From assembly GCF_037975245.1 (NCBI RefSeq), contig NC_092572.1:12085269-12149268 (forward strand): DNA of 64,000 nt. The letters run 5' to 3'. Under the pieces are notes generated by a model. That model was given only the letters and a program-made list of their open reading frames with translations. It ran no database searches and was not told where the DNA came from. Each line of letters begins with the position of its first letter. The stretch's first letter is position 1. Shown piece after piece: positions 15,001 through 26,689 of the stretch. Source of the stretch: Apostichopus japonicus. Its lineage: Eukaryota; Echinodermata; Holothuroidea; Aspidochirotida; Stichopodidae. The translations under genes were made by a program, and so were the position numbers.

Positions 15001-18000
15001 ACAGAAGCATACAGGGGCAAACTGTTCACGGGTTGCTAAGGTACACAACACTGTACAGAAGCATACAGGGGCAAACTGTTCACGGGTTGCTAAGGTACAC
15101 ATTAGGGACTTTTTTACGTGTAGATGATGTCTCGAACCTACGTGTTAGGGGTATATTGTTCCTTCAAGCCCAAGCAGGCTCGTGTGAGCTCTATTACGTG
15201 TATATTGCGTCCATAAGGAACGAATTAGACGCTGATTTCGGGGATAATTTGTAAATATGTATGATGACTTGTAAATAAATACACTGAGGAAACCATTTCC
15301 ACGGTCAATAAATAGCTATAACCAATCTGCTAGAGGCAATTGCAGTGATTACGTCATCTTTTCCTCGTGTCGAAGCTATACAATCGCCATTGTGGAGTAT
15401 TTTTACGTGTAGATGATGTCTCGAACCTACGTTTTAGGGGTATATTGTTCCTTCAAGCCTAAGCAGGCTAGTGTGTGCATTATTACGTGTAGATTGTGTC
15501 CATAAGGGACGAATTAGACACTGATTTCGGGGATAAAATGTAAATATGTATGATTATTTGTAAATAAATACACTTGGGAAACCGTTTCCACGGTTGCTAA
15601 GGTAAACAACAGTGTACAGAAGCATGCAGGGGGAAGCAGTCCACAGGTTGCTAAGTGACACAAGCATACAACGGGCAAGCAGTTCACGGGTTGCTAAGGT
15701 TCATAACAGTTGGTGAAGCAAGCAGGGGGCAAGATGTTCACGGGTTGCTAAGGTTCACAACAGTGTACTGAAGTATACAGGGGCAAACTGTTCACGGGTT
15801 GCTAAGGTTCACAGCAGTGTACTGAAGTATACAGGGGGCAAGCAGTTCAGGGGTTGATAAGGTACACGACGGTGTACTGAAACATACAGGGGCAAGCAGT
15901 TCCCTTGTTGCTAAGGTACACAACACTGTACAGAAGCATACAGGGGCAAACTGTTCACGGGTTGCTAAGGTACACAACACTGTACAGAAGCATACAGGGG
16001 CAAACTGTTCACGGGTTGCTAAGGTTCACAGCAGTGTACTGAAGTATACAGGGGGCAAGCAGTTCAGGGGTTGATAAGGTACACGACGGTGTACTGAAAC
16101 ATACAGGGGCAAGCAGTTCCCTTGTTGCTAAGGTACACAACACTGTACAGAAGCATACAGGGGCAAACTGTTCACGGGTTGCTAAGGTTCACAGCAGTGT
16201 ACTGAAGTATACAGGGGGCAAGCAGTTCAGGGGTTGATAAGGTACACGACGGTGTACTGAAACATACAGGGGCAAGCAGTTCCCTTGTTGCTAAGGTACA
16301 CAACACTGTACAGAAGCATACAGGGGCAAACTGTTCACGGGTTGCTAAGGTTCACAGCAGTGTACTGAAGTATACAGGGGGCAAGCAGTTCAGGGGTTGA
16401 TAAGGTACACGACGGTGTACTGAAACATACAGGGGCAAGCAGTTCCCTTGTTGCTAAGGTACACAACACTGTACAGAAGCATACAGGGGCAAACTGTTCA
16501 CGGGTTGCTAAGGTTCACAGCAGTGTACTGAAGTATACAGGGGGCAAGCAGTTCAGGGGTTGCTAAGGTACACGACAGTGTACTGAAACATACAAGGGGC
16601 AAGCAGTTCAGGGGTTGCTAAGGTACACAACACTGTACAGAAGCATACAGGGGCAAACTGTTCACGGGTTGCTAAGGTACACAACACTGTACAGAAGCAT
16701 ACAGGGGCAAACTGTTCACGGGTTGCTAAGGTACACATTAGGGACTTTTTTACGTGTAGATGATGTCTCGAACCTACGTGTTAGGGGTATATTGTTCCTT
16801 CAAGCCCAAGCAGGCTCGTGTGAGCATTATTACGTGTATATTGCGTCCATAAGGAACGAATTAGACGCTGATTTCGGGGATAATTTGTAAATATGTATGA
16901 TGACTTGTAAATAAATACACTGAGGAAACCATTTCCACGGTCAATAAATAGCTATAACCAATCTGCTAGAGGCAATTGCAGTGATTACGTCATCTTTTCC
17001 TCGTGTCGAAGCTATACAATCGCCATTGTGGAGTATTTTTACGTGTAGATGATGTCTCGAACCTACGTTTTAGGGGTATATTGTTCCTTCAAGCCTAAGC
17101 AGGCTAGTGTGTGCATTATTACGTGTAGATTGTGTCCATAAGGGACGAATTAGACACTGATTTCGGGGATAAAATGTAAATATGTATGATTATTTGTAAA
17201 TAAATACACTTGGGAAACCGTTTCCACGGTTGCTAAGGTAAACAACAGTGTACAGAAGCATGCAGGGGGAAGCAGTCCACAGGTTGCTAAGTGACACAAG
17301 CATACAACGGGCAAGCAGTTCACGGGTTGCTAAGGTTCATAACAGTTGGTGAAGCAAGCAGGGGGCAAGATGTTCACGGGTTGCTAAGGTTCACAACAGT
17401 GTACTGAAGTATACAGGGGCAAACTGTTCACGGGTTGCTAAGGTTCACAGCAGTGTACTGAAGTATACAGGGGGCAAGCAGTTCAGGGGTTGATAAGGTA
17501 CACGACGGTGTACTGAAACATACAGGGGCAAGCAGTTCCCTTGTTGCTAAGGTACACAACACTGTACAGAAGCATACAGGGGCAAACTGTTCACGGGTTG
17601 CTAAGGTTCACAGCAGTGTACTGAAGTATACAGGGGGCAAGCAGTTCAGGGGTTGATAAGGTACACGACGGTGTACTGAAACATACAGGGGCAAGCAGTT
17701 CCCTTGTTGCTAAGGTACACAACACTGTACAGAAGCATACAGGGGCAAACTGTTCACGGGTTGCTAAGGTTCACAGCAGTGTACTGAAGTATACAGGGGG
17801 CAAGCAGTTCAGGGGTTGATAAGGTACACGACGGTGTACTGAAACATACAGGGGCAAGCAGTTCCCTTGTTGCTAAGGTACACAACACTGTACAGAAGCA
17901 TACAGGGGCAAACTGTTCACGGGTTGCTAAGGTTCACAGCAGTGTACTGAAGTATACAGGGGGCAAGCAGTTCAGGGGTTGATAAGGTACACGACGGTGT

Positions 18001-21000
18001 ACTGAAACATACAGGGGCAAGCAGTTCCCTTGTTGCTAAGGTACACAACACTGTACAGAAGCATACAGGGGCAAACTGTTCACGGGTTGCTAAGGTTCAC
18101 AGCAGTGTACTGAAGTATACAGGGGGCAAGCAGTTCAGGGGTTGCTAAGGTACACGACAGTGTACTGAAACATACAAGGGGCAAGCAGTTCAGGGGTTGC
18201 TAAGGTACACAACACTGTACAGAAGCATACAGGGGCAAACTGTTCACGGGTTGCTAAGGTACACAACACTGTACAGAAGCATACAGGGGCAAACTGTTCA
18301 CGGGTTGCTAAGGTACACATTAGGGACTTTTTTACGTGTAGATGATGTCTCGAACCTACGTGTTAGGGGTATATTGTTCCTTCAAGCCCAAGCAGGCTCG
18401 TGTGAGCATTATTACGTGTATATTGCGTCCATAAGGAACGAATTAGACGCTGATTTCGGGGATAATTTGTAAATATGTATGATGACTTGTAAATAAATAC
18501 ACTGAGGAAACCATTTCCACGGTCAATAAATAGCTATAACCAATCTGCTAGAGGCAATTGCAGTGATTACGTCATCTTTTCCTCGTGTCGAAGCTATACA
18601 ATCGCCATTGTGGAGTATTTTTACGTGTAGATGATGTCTCGAACCTACGTTTTAGGGGTATATTGTTCCTTCAAGCCTAAGCAGGCTAGTGTGTGCATTA
18701 TTACGTGTAGATTGTGTCCATAAGGGACGAATTAGACACTGATTTCGGGGATAAAATGTAAATATGTATGATTATTTGTAAATAAATACACTTGGGAAAC
18801 CGTTTCCACGGTTGCTAAGGTAAACAACAGTGTACAGAAGCATGCAGGGGGAAGCAGTCCACAGGTTGCTAAGTGACACAAGCATACAACGGGCAAGCAG
18901 TTCACGGGTTGCTAAGGTTCATAACAGTTGGTGAAGCAAGCAGGGGGCAAGATGTTCACGGGTTGCTAAGGTTCACAACAGTGTACTGAAGTATACAGGG
19001 GCAAACTGTTCACGGGTTGCTAAGGTTCACAGCAGTGTACTGAAGTATACAGGGGGCAAGCAGTTCAGGGGTTGATAAGGTACACGACGGTGTACTGAAA
19101 CATACAGGGGCAAGCAGTTCCCTTGTTGCTAAGGTACACAACACTGTACAGAAGCATACAGGGGCAAACTGTTCACGGGTTGCTAAGGTTCACAGCAGTG
19201 TACTGAAGTATACAGGGGGCAAGCAGTTCAGGGGTTGATAAGGTACACGACGGTGTACTGAAACATACAGGGGCAAGCAGTTCACGGGTTGCTAAAGTAC
19301 ACAACACTGTACAGAAGCATACAGGGGCAAACTGTTCACGGGTTGCTAAGGTTCACAGCAGTGTACTGAAGTATACAGGGGGCAAGCAGTTCACGGGTTG
19401 ATAAGGTACACGACGGTGTACTGAAACATACAGGGGCAAGCAGTTCCCTTGTTGCTAAGGTACACAACACTGTACAGAAGCATACAGGGGCAAACTGTTC
19501 ACGGGTTGCTAAGGTTCACAGCAGTGTACTGAAGTATACAGGGGGCAAGCAGTTCAGGGGTTGATAAGGTACACGACGGTGTACTGAAACATACAGGGGC
19601 AAGCAGTTCCCTTGTTGCTAAGGTACACAACACTGTACAGAAGCATACAGGGGCAAACTGTTCACGGGTTGCTAAGGTTCACAGCAGTGTACTGAAGTAT
19701 ACAGGGGGCAAGCAGTTCAGGGGTTGCTAAGGTACACGACAGTGTACTGAAACATACAAGGGGCAAGCAGTTCAGGGGTTGCTAAGGTACACAACACTGT
19801 ACAGAAGCATACAGGGGCAAACTGTTCACGGGTTGCTAAGGTACACAACACTGTACAGAAGCATACAGGGGCAAACTGTTCACGGGTTGCTAAGGTACAC
19901 ATTAGGGACATTTTTACGTGTAGATGATGTCTCGAACCTACGTGTTAGGGGTATATTGTTCCTTCAAGCCCAAGCAGGCTCGTGTGAGCATTATTACGTG
20001 TATATTGCGTCCATAAGGAACGAATTAGACGCTGATTTCGGGGATAATTTGTAAATATGTATGATGACTTGTAAATAAATACACTGAGGAAACCATTTCC
20101 ACGGTCAATAAATAGCTATAACCAATCTGCTAGAGGCAATTGCAGTGATTACGTCATCTTTTCCTCGTGTCGAAGCTATACAATCGCCATTGTGGAGTAT
20201 TTTTACGTGTAGATGATGTCTCGAACCTACGTTTTAGGGGTATATTGTTCCTTCAAGCCTAAGCAGGCTAGTGTGTGCATTATTACGTGTAGATTGTGTC
20301 CATAAGGGACGAATTAGACACTGATTTCGGGGATAAAATGTAAATATGTATGATTATTTGTAAATAAATACACTTGGGAAACCGTTTCCACGGTTGCTAA
20401 GGTAAACAACAGTGTACAGAAGCATGCAGGGGGAAGCAGTCCACAGGTTGCTAAGTGACACAAGCATACAACGGGCAAGCAGTTCACGGGTTGCTAAGGT
20501 TCATAACAGTTGGTGAAGCAAGCAGGGGGCAAGATGTTCACGGGTTGCTAAGGTTCACAACAGTGTACTGAAGTATACAGGGGAGAGTAGTTCACGGGTT
20601 GCTAAGGTTCACAGCAGTGTACTGAAGTATACAGGGGGCAAGCAGTTCAGGGGTTGATAAGGTACACGACGGTGTACTGAAACATACAGGGGCAAGCAGT
20701 TCACGGGTTGCTAAGGTACACAACACTGTACAGAAGCATACAGGGGCAAACTGTTCACGGGTTGCTAAGGTTCACAGCAGTGTACTGAAGTATACAGGGG
20801 GCAAGCAGTTCACGGGTTGATAAGGTACACGACGGTGTACTGAAACATACAGGGGCAAGCAGTTCACGGGTTGCTAAGGTACACAACACTGTACAGAAGC
20901 ATACAGGGGCAAACTGTTCACGGGTTTCTAAGGTTCACAGCAGTGTACTGAAGTATACAGGGGGCAAGCAGTTCAGGGGTTGATAAGGTACACGACAGTG

Positions 21001-21314
21001 TACTGAAACATACAAGGGGCAAACTGTTCACGGGTTGCTAAGGTACACAACACTGTACAGAAGCATACAGGGGCAATCTGTTCACGGGTTGTTAAGGTAC
21101 ACAACACTGTACAGAAGCATACAGGGGCAAACTGTTCACGGGTTGCTAAGGTACACATTGGGGACTTTTTTACGTGTAGATGATGTCTCGAACCTACGTG
21201 TTAGGGGTATATTGTTCCTTCAAGCCCAAGCAGGCACGAGTGAGCATTATTACGTGTATATTGCGTCCATAAGGAACGAATTAGACGCTGATTTCGGGGA
21301 TAATTTGTAAATAT
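1..21314. repeat. Nested satellite array with higher-order units
   Basis: The whole stretch is one tandem array, entered mid-unit at position 1 and ending abruptly near 21314. The base repeat is a 54-55 bp monomer whose cores read GCTAAGGTACACAACACTG, GCTAAGGTTCACAGCAGTG and GATAAGGTACACGACGGTG; the three types follow each other in a cycle of about 163 bp. After several cycles comes a non-monomeric segment of about 495 bp that starts ACATTGGGGACTTTTTTACG. Using that landmark, unit boundaries fall at 44, 2279, 4514, 6156, 7901, 9542, 11286, 13521, 15102, 16738, 18320, 19902 and 21158. The unit lengths are therefore 2235, 2235, 1642, 1745, 1641, 1744, 2235, 1581, 1636, 1582, 1582 and 1256. The differences are mostly multiples of 163 or 54. 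Copies are nearly identical. Open frames inside are repeat shadows, not genes. Confidence 0.97.
43..536. repeat. Complex segment of the satellite unit, internally duplicated
   Basis: This is the non-monomeric part of the first unit; equivalent segments follow every boundary listed for the array. It is itself an old duplication: the words ACGTGTAGATGATGTCTCG, TATTGTTC, AAGCAGGCT, GTCCATAAGG and AAATAAATACACT recur 289 bp apart (first half about 58-257, second about 347-533). Both halves end in AAACC(A/G)TTTCCACGG. The halves have diverged far more from each other than copies differ between units, so the duplication predates spread of the unit. No RNA gene or open frame is supported. Confidence 0.85.
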
Positions 21315-21388
21315 CGCAGGTTGCAACATAGTCGTACGAGGCGGGGGGGGGGGCAGGGGGGAGACTGCCCCCCCCCCAAAAAATAATA

Positions 21389-21737
<349 letters not shown>

Positions 21738-21740
<3 letters not shown>

Positions 21741-21766
21741 CGGAGTGGTCACCACTCCATCGTCAG
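21738..21766 (-). ncRNA. Hammerhead-ribozyme-like core
   Basis: On the minus strand the order is CTGACGA, T, GGAGTGG, TGA, CCACTCC, GAAA. That is the invariant CUGANGA box, a 7-bp stem II and the GAAA box of a hammerhead ribozyme. About 75 bp then lead into a TA tract, the same arrangement as in the Penelope-like copies at 40.6 and 42.3 kb. A short stem III (ATAC/GTAT) is possible, but the base at the expected cleavage position would be G, which is unfavourable. Activity is doubtful although the core is convincing. Confidence 0.5.
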
Positions 21767-21770
21767 GCAA

Positions 21771-22600
21771 TTGTACAAGATCAATTAAATACAAGGGCTA
21801 AGATACATCCGAAGACGACAATAGTGATAAGCATGAGTGATGTTTTTTTTTTTTAAACTAGGAATGATTAGAACAACCAGCAAATATTTTTAGTGAATTT
21901 TCAAACTAGGAATGAATAGAACAACCAGCAATAAAAAGTAAATAGGGATTAGTGTAGCTCCAACCCGTAGCTCGCTACATTTCTATTTAAGTCAGCATTT
22001 AAGTCTTTTATAAGGAGACTCTCTTTAATCTTCCTCCTGAACCACTGGGGTTCATTACCAATACACAAGTTATTTCGGCTATTTGCGAAGGTTTATTCAC
22101 AACATTTACGATAAATGTTAGAATTCTAACATTAGTTACATTCAAACTAACATATTATCCGGTATGAGATATGTTTAGCTCATTTAAAAACGATTACTGT
22201 TTTGTGATTAGTTCTTTTCTAAGTTTATAATAAACTGCTTAGAGTATATACATTTGCTTAAAACAGGCTGCTCAAAGAACCATGTTAATTTAAAAGGCTC
22301 GCATATTCATTAGGATTAAATGGGGTGTACATCGATTTCGAGAACTTCCAGTTGTGCATTATAATTACGGCTATATATATACTCAGAGGCGTATAGAAGG
22401 TTATTTCCGATGGAATACACTGTATATAGATACATAGGAGTGCGTGAAGGGGGTAGTATGTTCAAACAGTGCTGTTTTGAAAAACAAAAATATTTGCAGA
22501 AAAGGGATTGCGAAAATTTGGGATTGAATTTCCTTCATTCTCTGTTAAAGGCTTGTATTTTACAAATTTATTAATGGGGTACTTATAACGCCATTACTCC
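21771..22600. other. Intergenic, nothing recognised
   Basis: AT-rich sequence with a poly-T run near 21843-21853 and a short repeated phrase (AACTAGGAATGA...AGAACAACCAGCAA at about 21858 and 21904). I see no exon, RNA gene or transposon end. Confidence 0.5.
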
Positions 22601-22626
22601 TATCTCAGTTTCTACTCCTCTCAGCG

Positions 22627-22790
22627 TGCTGTTCGAATAATAAGAACTTGTTACCGTGCAAAAAAACATCCAATGAGTGTAAAGTGCAATTTCGTTCATT
22701 TCAGGATGTTTTCGATCACATATTCTGTGAAACACCAACAGATGGCGAAACTAAATGTACTTGTGATATCACCCCTAGGGCCTACCTGAC
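22627..22790 (+). CDS. Candidate cysteine-rich exon, unassigned
   Basis: A pyrimidine-rich acceptor (TTTCTACTCCTCTCAG) directly precedes an open stretch that reads CCSNNKNLLPCKK... and carries further cysteines in the motifs NEC, IFCE and KCTCD. The spacing of Cys residues is that of a small secreted domain, but I do not recognise a family. No in-frame ATG lies upstream and the donor site is unclear, so it could be an isolated or decayed exon, or chance. No partner exon was found on the plus strand. Confidence 0.22.
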
Positions 22791-22929
22791 AAAATTTGGC
22801 TTAGGGTCGGGGGAAGGAGCAAAGAGCCAGCTTAATTTTTTTGGATTGACTTCTGGGGGTGCGACACCCCGCCGTAAATCATTAATGGCTATATTTAATA
22901 TTGTCTTTCCTTTCTAAAGTATACACGGA

Positions 22930-23590
22930 AAATAAAGGTATTAACATCTTACGTCTGTCACTCTTGCAGAGTTACGTTTTCTCATGATGAGCAAACAAAC
23001 AAAAATACTTATAGAAATACCTATTATGTTAGCCTGTCCCGGAATGGTCGGCAACTAGCAACAGCTTCCCTGTCGATATAACTTTCACCAGTAAAGGATT
23101 TTCACATAGCATACAAGTACGTTAATGTTCTCCTGTAGAGTCTGAGGGCTTGACAACGGACAGGACTGGAAGACAAAACACAGAAATAAGAAAATCCACG
23201 TGCACACTCTGAGGGTCTGCAGGCTCTGCCTTACTTCTCAATGTATAGTCTTCCTAACTAGACGGCTTGTCTAGCTATTTACAAAACACAAATGCATTAG
23301 AACAATATACCATTGATAGGAGGTATGTAGCATGTACCACACTCACTATAGACCACTGGTCTAGCTGTTAACATAACCTATGCACGAGAACAATATACCA
23401 TTGATAGAACTGAATTGATGAGCTGAATACAGTTCTATGTCCACCTGGTATACATATGTAAACTGACACACAAACTGCTCATAAATAACATGCCCAGTGC
23501 ATAAGTAATAGCCTACGCTATCTCTACACTCTAACTTAGGTAGTTAAACTTTGGCATGAATAGACTAGTATTGCATCTAGTTTTACTTAA
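22930..23590. other. Intergenic, nothing recognised
   Basis: No convincing coding or RNA gene. The phrase AACAATATACCATTGATAG occurs twice, at about 23301 and 23390, together with the words CTAGCT and GTATGTAGCATGTACC, suggesting a small decayed duplication of roughly 90 bp. Confidence 0.4.
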
Positions 23591-23599
23591 CATTGTACT

Positions 23600-23971
23600 G
23601 GCGTAGGAAGGTACTTTTGAGTGGGGGGGGGGGGGGGGCTGAAGACTGATGGCCGGCCTGGGGGAGGGGTCTAAGGGGAGGGGGTGTCCCCCTCCCCTTT
23701 GGAATTTTTTTGCATTTCCAGGTGGCCTCAGATGCAATTTGGTGCAATATAGCACACTTCAACTCTCACTCCATTTTGTAAAGAATTTTGCATTTTCACC
23801 TGGCCTTAAATGCAATTTGGTGCTCCAAATGAGATTTTTTCTCATTTGGAAATGAAAAAGGGGTTTTCTGACTTGCGGAGCGGGGGGGGGGGGGGCGGAA
23901 TGATACTTCCGCCCCCCATATTTTTCACTGGGGGGGCTGGCGCCCGTCAGCCCACCCGGTTCCTACGCCCT
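23600..23971. mobile_element. MITE-like element with GGCGTAGGAA termini and homopolymer runs
   Basis: The left end reads GGCGTAGGAAGG and the right end TTCCTACGCCC, inverted copies of each other, enclosing about 370 bp with G runs (23622-23638, 23882-23896) and C runs. The internal phrase TTTTGCATTTNCA...GGCCT...ATGCAATTTGGTG occurs twice (about 23708 and 23786). A related terminus, GGCGTAGGAGCCC followed by a G run, lies at 27249. The target duplication is not clear. The class is uncertain. Confidence 0.5.
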
Positions 23972-24139
23972 TGGTACTGGCAGACGGGTTGAAAGAGCCT
24001 TGTCCTTTGTTGCTCATGATATCATTTTGACGCCCAGAAATTGCATCCATTAAACTTTTCTCAAATATGTTAAGCGGCTGAAAATTAACCTTTGTTTGAA
24101 ACGTTGTATCTCTTGAATGCGGCCGAATGGCAGGTGTAC

Positions 24140-24430
24140 GTACCCTGGAAAAATTTTACCTCAAATTTACCGCGATAACATACCAAACTTTTACCACGGT
24201 AAAACCGGGGTAAAAACGCGGTAAATCTGTTGTTCATTACCGCGGTGTTTTGGCCCTATGGACGCGGTAACCGCGGTTTACCGCAGTAAATTACCATAAA
24301 TTTACCATGGTTTTACCGCGCTTTTACCCCAATTTTACCGCAATTTACCACGGTGTTACCATACTTTTACCACGCTTAAACCCCAAATTTACCACAGTTT
24401 TACCGTTCTTTTACCCCAGTTTTACCCAGA
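24140..24430. repeat. Degenerate TTTACC/GGTAAA cluster
   Basis: About 290 bp built from TTTTACC(G/A)CGGT and its complement GGTAAA in both orientations, for example ACCGCGGTAAA and TTTACCGCAGTAAA, with no fixed period. The many short self-complementary words give strong hairpin potential. It has no coding content and looks like a decayed simple repeat. Confidence 0.6.
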
Positions 24431-24439
24431 CCTTAGTTC

Positions 24440-25070
24440 ATTTTTTTGTCGTTTTTTCAGAAAAATGTGCACAGCCCTAATAGAATTTCTTCCCCCACAA
24501 TAGCTCTATCAAATAGGCCTATTTGTTTCGAATCTAAGTAGAATTTGTGTTTAACATCGTAACATGTAGCATGCAGAATAACTGGAGCTAGCAAATGGTT
24601 CGCAGCACAGGTTACGAATCCTGGAGATAACATACTAGCGATTCAATTCTGTATGTGATGAATCCGTGGCATGTGCTACAGTGCTAGCTTCAGGAATTGA
24701 TTTTCAACGTTGCTGCTCTACTGAATGCGTTGAATAACTAAATCCAGAGAAACGATTTACGAAAGCCAGATTTGCATATTGGGTATATCAATAATTAAAT
24801 TCAATACAATGACACATGACACCCCCCCCCCACCTGTGTCATTCAACAATATGCAATGGCAATGCCGATGTAATTTCTTTACTGCTCGAAATCCTGGAAA
24901 GATGCATGCAAATCGAATAATGTAAATAACAAATTGACACTAACACAGTAACACAGTAATTAAATCCATTGTTACAGTATACAGCACTCGGCAGTTTCGG
25001 TAGGGCCGATAAAATAATGTGTGGCTTTGAGTTCCGTTTTCCGATCTACTCTTGATGATGAATGAAACAC
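24440..25070. other. Intergenic, nothing recognised
   Basis: Plain AT-rich sequence apart from a short C run at 24822-24831. No gene or repeat boundary is seen. Confidence 0.4.
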
Positions 25071-25074
25071 TTAC

Positions 25075-25235
25075 GTTTGTTTTTGCATAAAAGGTAATTT
25101 TTTGAACACGATTTCTTTCGGGGGTAAAGGTATGTTCAACCCCCAATATTTGCAAAGTGCTCGAAGAAGTGGTGACCGCGGGGAGAATTTCGAAGTGGGT
25201 GCTGAACATATTCTTGATCGGTCCATTGCACAATA
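25075..25235 (-). CDS. Candidate exon, unassigned
   Basis: On the minus strand an acceptor (CTAAATTTATTAG) is followed, in phase 1, by an open stretch beginning LCNGPIKNMFSTHFEILPAV and ending ITFYAKTN at a consensus donor (AAC|GTAAGTG). The TFYAKTN...V pattern faintly recalls the strand motif of farnesoic-acid-methyltransferase-like (FAMeT) domains, but that is a guess. It would belong to a gene distinct from gene B, which ends about 4.9 kb upstream in transcription order. The two splice sites are the main support. Confidence 0.28.
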
Positions 25236-25289
25236 CTAATAAATTTAGGGGGAAAGAACTCTCTAGGTGCGATTTATTGTTACCAGAGG

Positions 25290-25830
25290 TGTCATTTTTG
25301 CTGATCTAGGATTTCCTTTTCGCTTAAATTTCGACGCGCCGCACCAACTGATGGTGGTGCACCGCCTAAATAGTGACGTATAAGCTTTAGTTGTACATCA
25401 CCATATAAGTTCTTCTATCCGTCCTCACTAAATTTACACAAGTTCATTAATTGTTTAGATGCAATTTAAAGCCTATGTGGGTGTTAATTGTACCAATCTA
25501 AGGGTACTTTTCATCGAAATTTTGCTCCTTGCCAACCAATGATGGCGCTCCGCTTAGATAGTGACGTATAACAAAAGTTGTACATCACCATCTGACCATA
25601 TGTTCTACTATCAATCCTCTTTAAATTTTAAAAACGATATCAACTATCTAGATACAATTGCAGACATGAGATCCATATTTCAAGGATGGGTACATGCAGC
25701 TTAGAGCACTCGGGAAGTGCCGTTTACGGCCATCTGGAGGGTTTGTTAAGCCAACAAATTTCTTGTACGCTCCGCGCCAACCGATGGTGGCGCTCCGCTT
25801 AGATAGTCTTGCTGGCAGGTTTGCCCTCCC
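25290..25830. repeat. Three degenerate tandem units of about 200 bp
   Basis: The phrase CCAAC(T/C)(G/A)ATGG(T/C)GG(T/C)GC(A/T)CCGC(T/C)TA(G/A)ATAGT occurs at about 25343, 25537 and 25777. It is followed in the first two by GACGTATAA...GTTGTACATCACCAT and preceded in each by a CTAGATGCAATT-like segment. Single copies lie at 28050 and, more diverged, inside the MITEs at 36.4 and 49.6 kb, so this is also an interspersed repeat. Confidence 0.6.
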
Positions 25831-25899
25831 CCCCCCCACACTTTCAAAACTCAAATCCCGCCCCTGGTAGGAATACCTCCTTTTTAGAGTAGTAGCACT

Positions 25900-26060
25900 C
25901 CTGGTCCCTTTCGAGGGGAATGGTGATGCACACCCCGACGATGATCACACAGTCACAGTCCCAATGCAAGGGGACTAGGTTTGAGAGCGGATCAGTCGTT
26001 CTGTAGTTTGGTTTTCGTGCCCAGGTTCTTTCCTGGGCGACTTTTCCTTAAAAAAAAATA
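25900..26060. repeat. Dispersed repeat, copy 1
   Basis: The segment with GATGATCACACAGTCACAG, GAGAGCGGATCAGTC and TTCTTTCCTGGGCGA recurs in the same orientation at about 28150-28275. Its opening phrase CCCTTTCGAGGGGAATGGTG repeats again at about 26070. No coding content. It is probably a fragment of a non-autonomous element. Confidence 0.6.
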
Positions 26061-26470
26061 ATATCTGTTCCCTTTCGAGGGGAATGGTGATGCACACCCA
26101 TGGGCGTCAATCCAGGAGGGACATTTTGATGGGTTGTGGAAACAATATCAAATCTCCCCCACCCCCCCCCCCACACACACACATACACATTTGGAAAAAG
26201 AGTAATGATGTGGCTCTATTTGGTTAGGACCTACACATCTCAGGATTCATATCATCTAATATCACCCAATGTTGCTGAATGGAGAATTCCACCCAGATCT
26301 CGTGAGTTGGTACCCTGAGCTCTCCGCCATATTAAGCTTAGTCTGCCTTTCTTTCGAGACCAGTTCCATTCGTCGTCGGTTGAAGGGTATAGACAAATAT
26401 TCAAGTTGATGAATCCATCGGTACAGGCTATGTTTGGTGAAGCCGAAGCTCTCTTGTGCTCCTCCTCGTC

Positions 26471-26686
26471 TCCTCCGCCAGTTCGACGGAAGCCGAGAGA
26501 TAATTTAGTGCTTTGAGGCGTTTGAAAACATGGCTACGGAGCACCATGACTCAACATAGGCTGAACCATGTGATGGTGTGCCATATTCACCGCGAACGTC
26601 TAGCCCAGTTGAAGCCTGAGGAGTTAGCAGAGAAGTTCGTTGGTTCCTCGGATTACAGACGCCGTATCTTCTGGCGATTCCAGTAG
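26471..26686 (+). pseudogene. hAT-family transposase C-terminus, broken
   Basis: The frame reads SASSTEAER, then TAA (26501-26503), then FSALRRLKTWLRSTMTQHRL, then NHVMVCHIHRE, ending at TAG 26684. This matches the well-known hAT dimerisation region (AERSFS-LRRLKT-LRSTM-RLN). A stop sits exactly where the conserved Ser of ERSFS should be, most simply a TCA-to-TAA change, and no long upstream transposase frame is present. It is a dead fragment. It is of interest because two non-autonomous elements with hAT-type 8-bp target duplications occur in the same window. Confidence 0.8.
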
Positions 26687-26689
26687 AAA

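Noticed and set aside
2040-21310. Repeated open frames reading CTLATREQFAPVCF and LLRYTTLYRSIQGQ in the satellite
   Set aside because: They recur on both strands in every unit because the monomer lengths (54/55) lack stops in some frames. No codon pattern, start context or domain supports translation.
1-21314. CRISPR-like array
   Set aside because: The repeats are directly adjacent without unique spacers, and the context is a eukaryotic nuclear genome.
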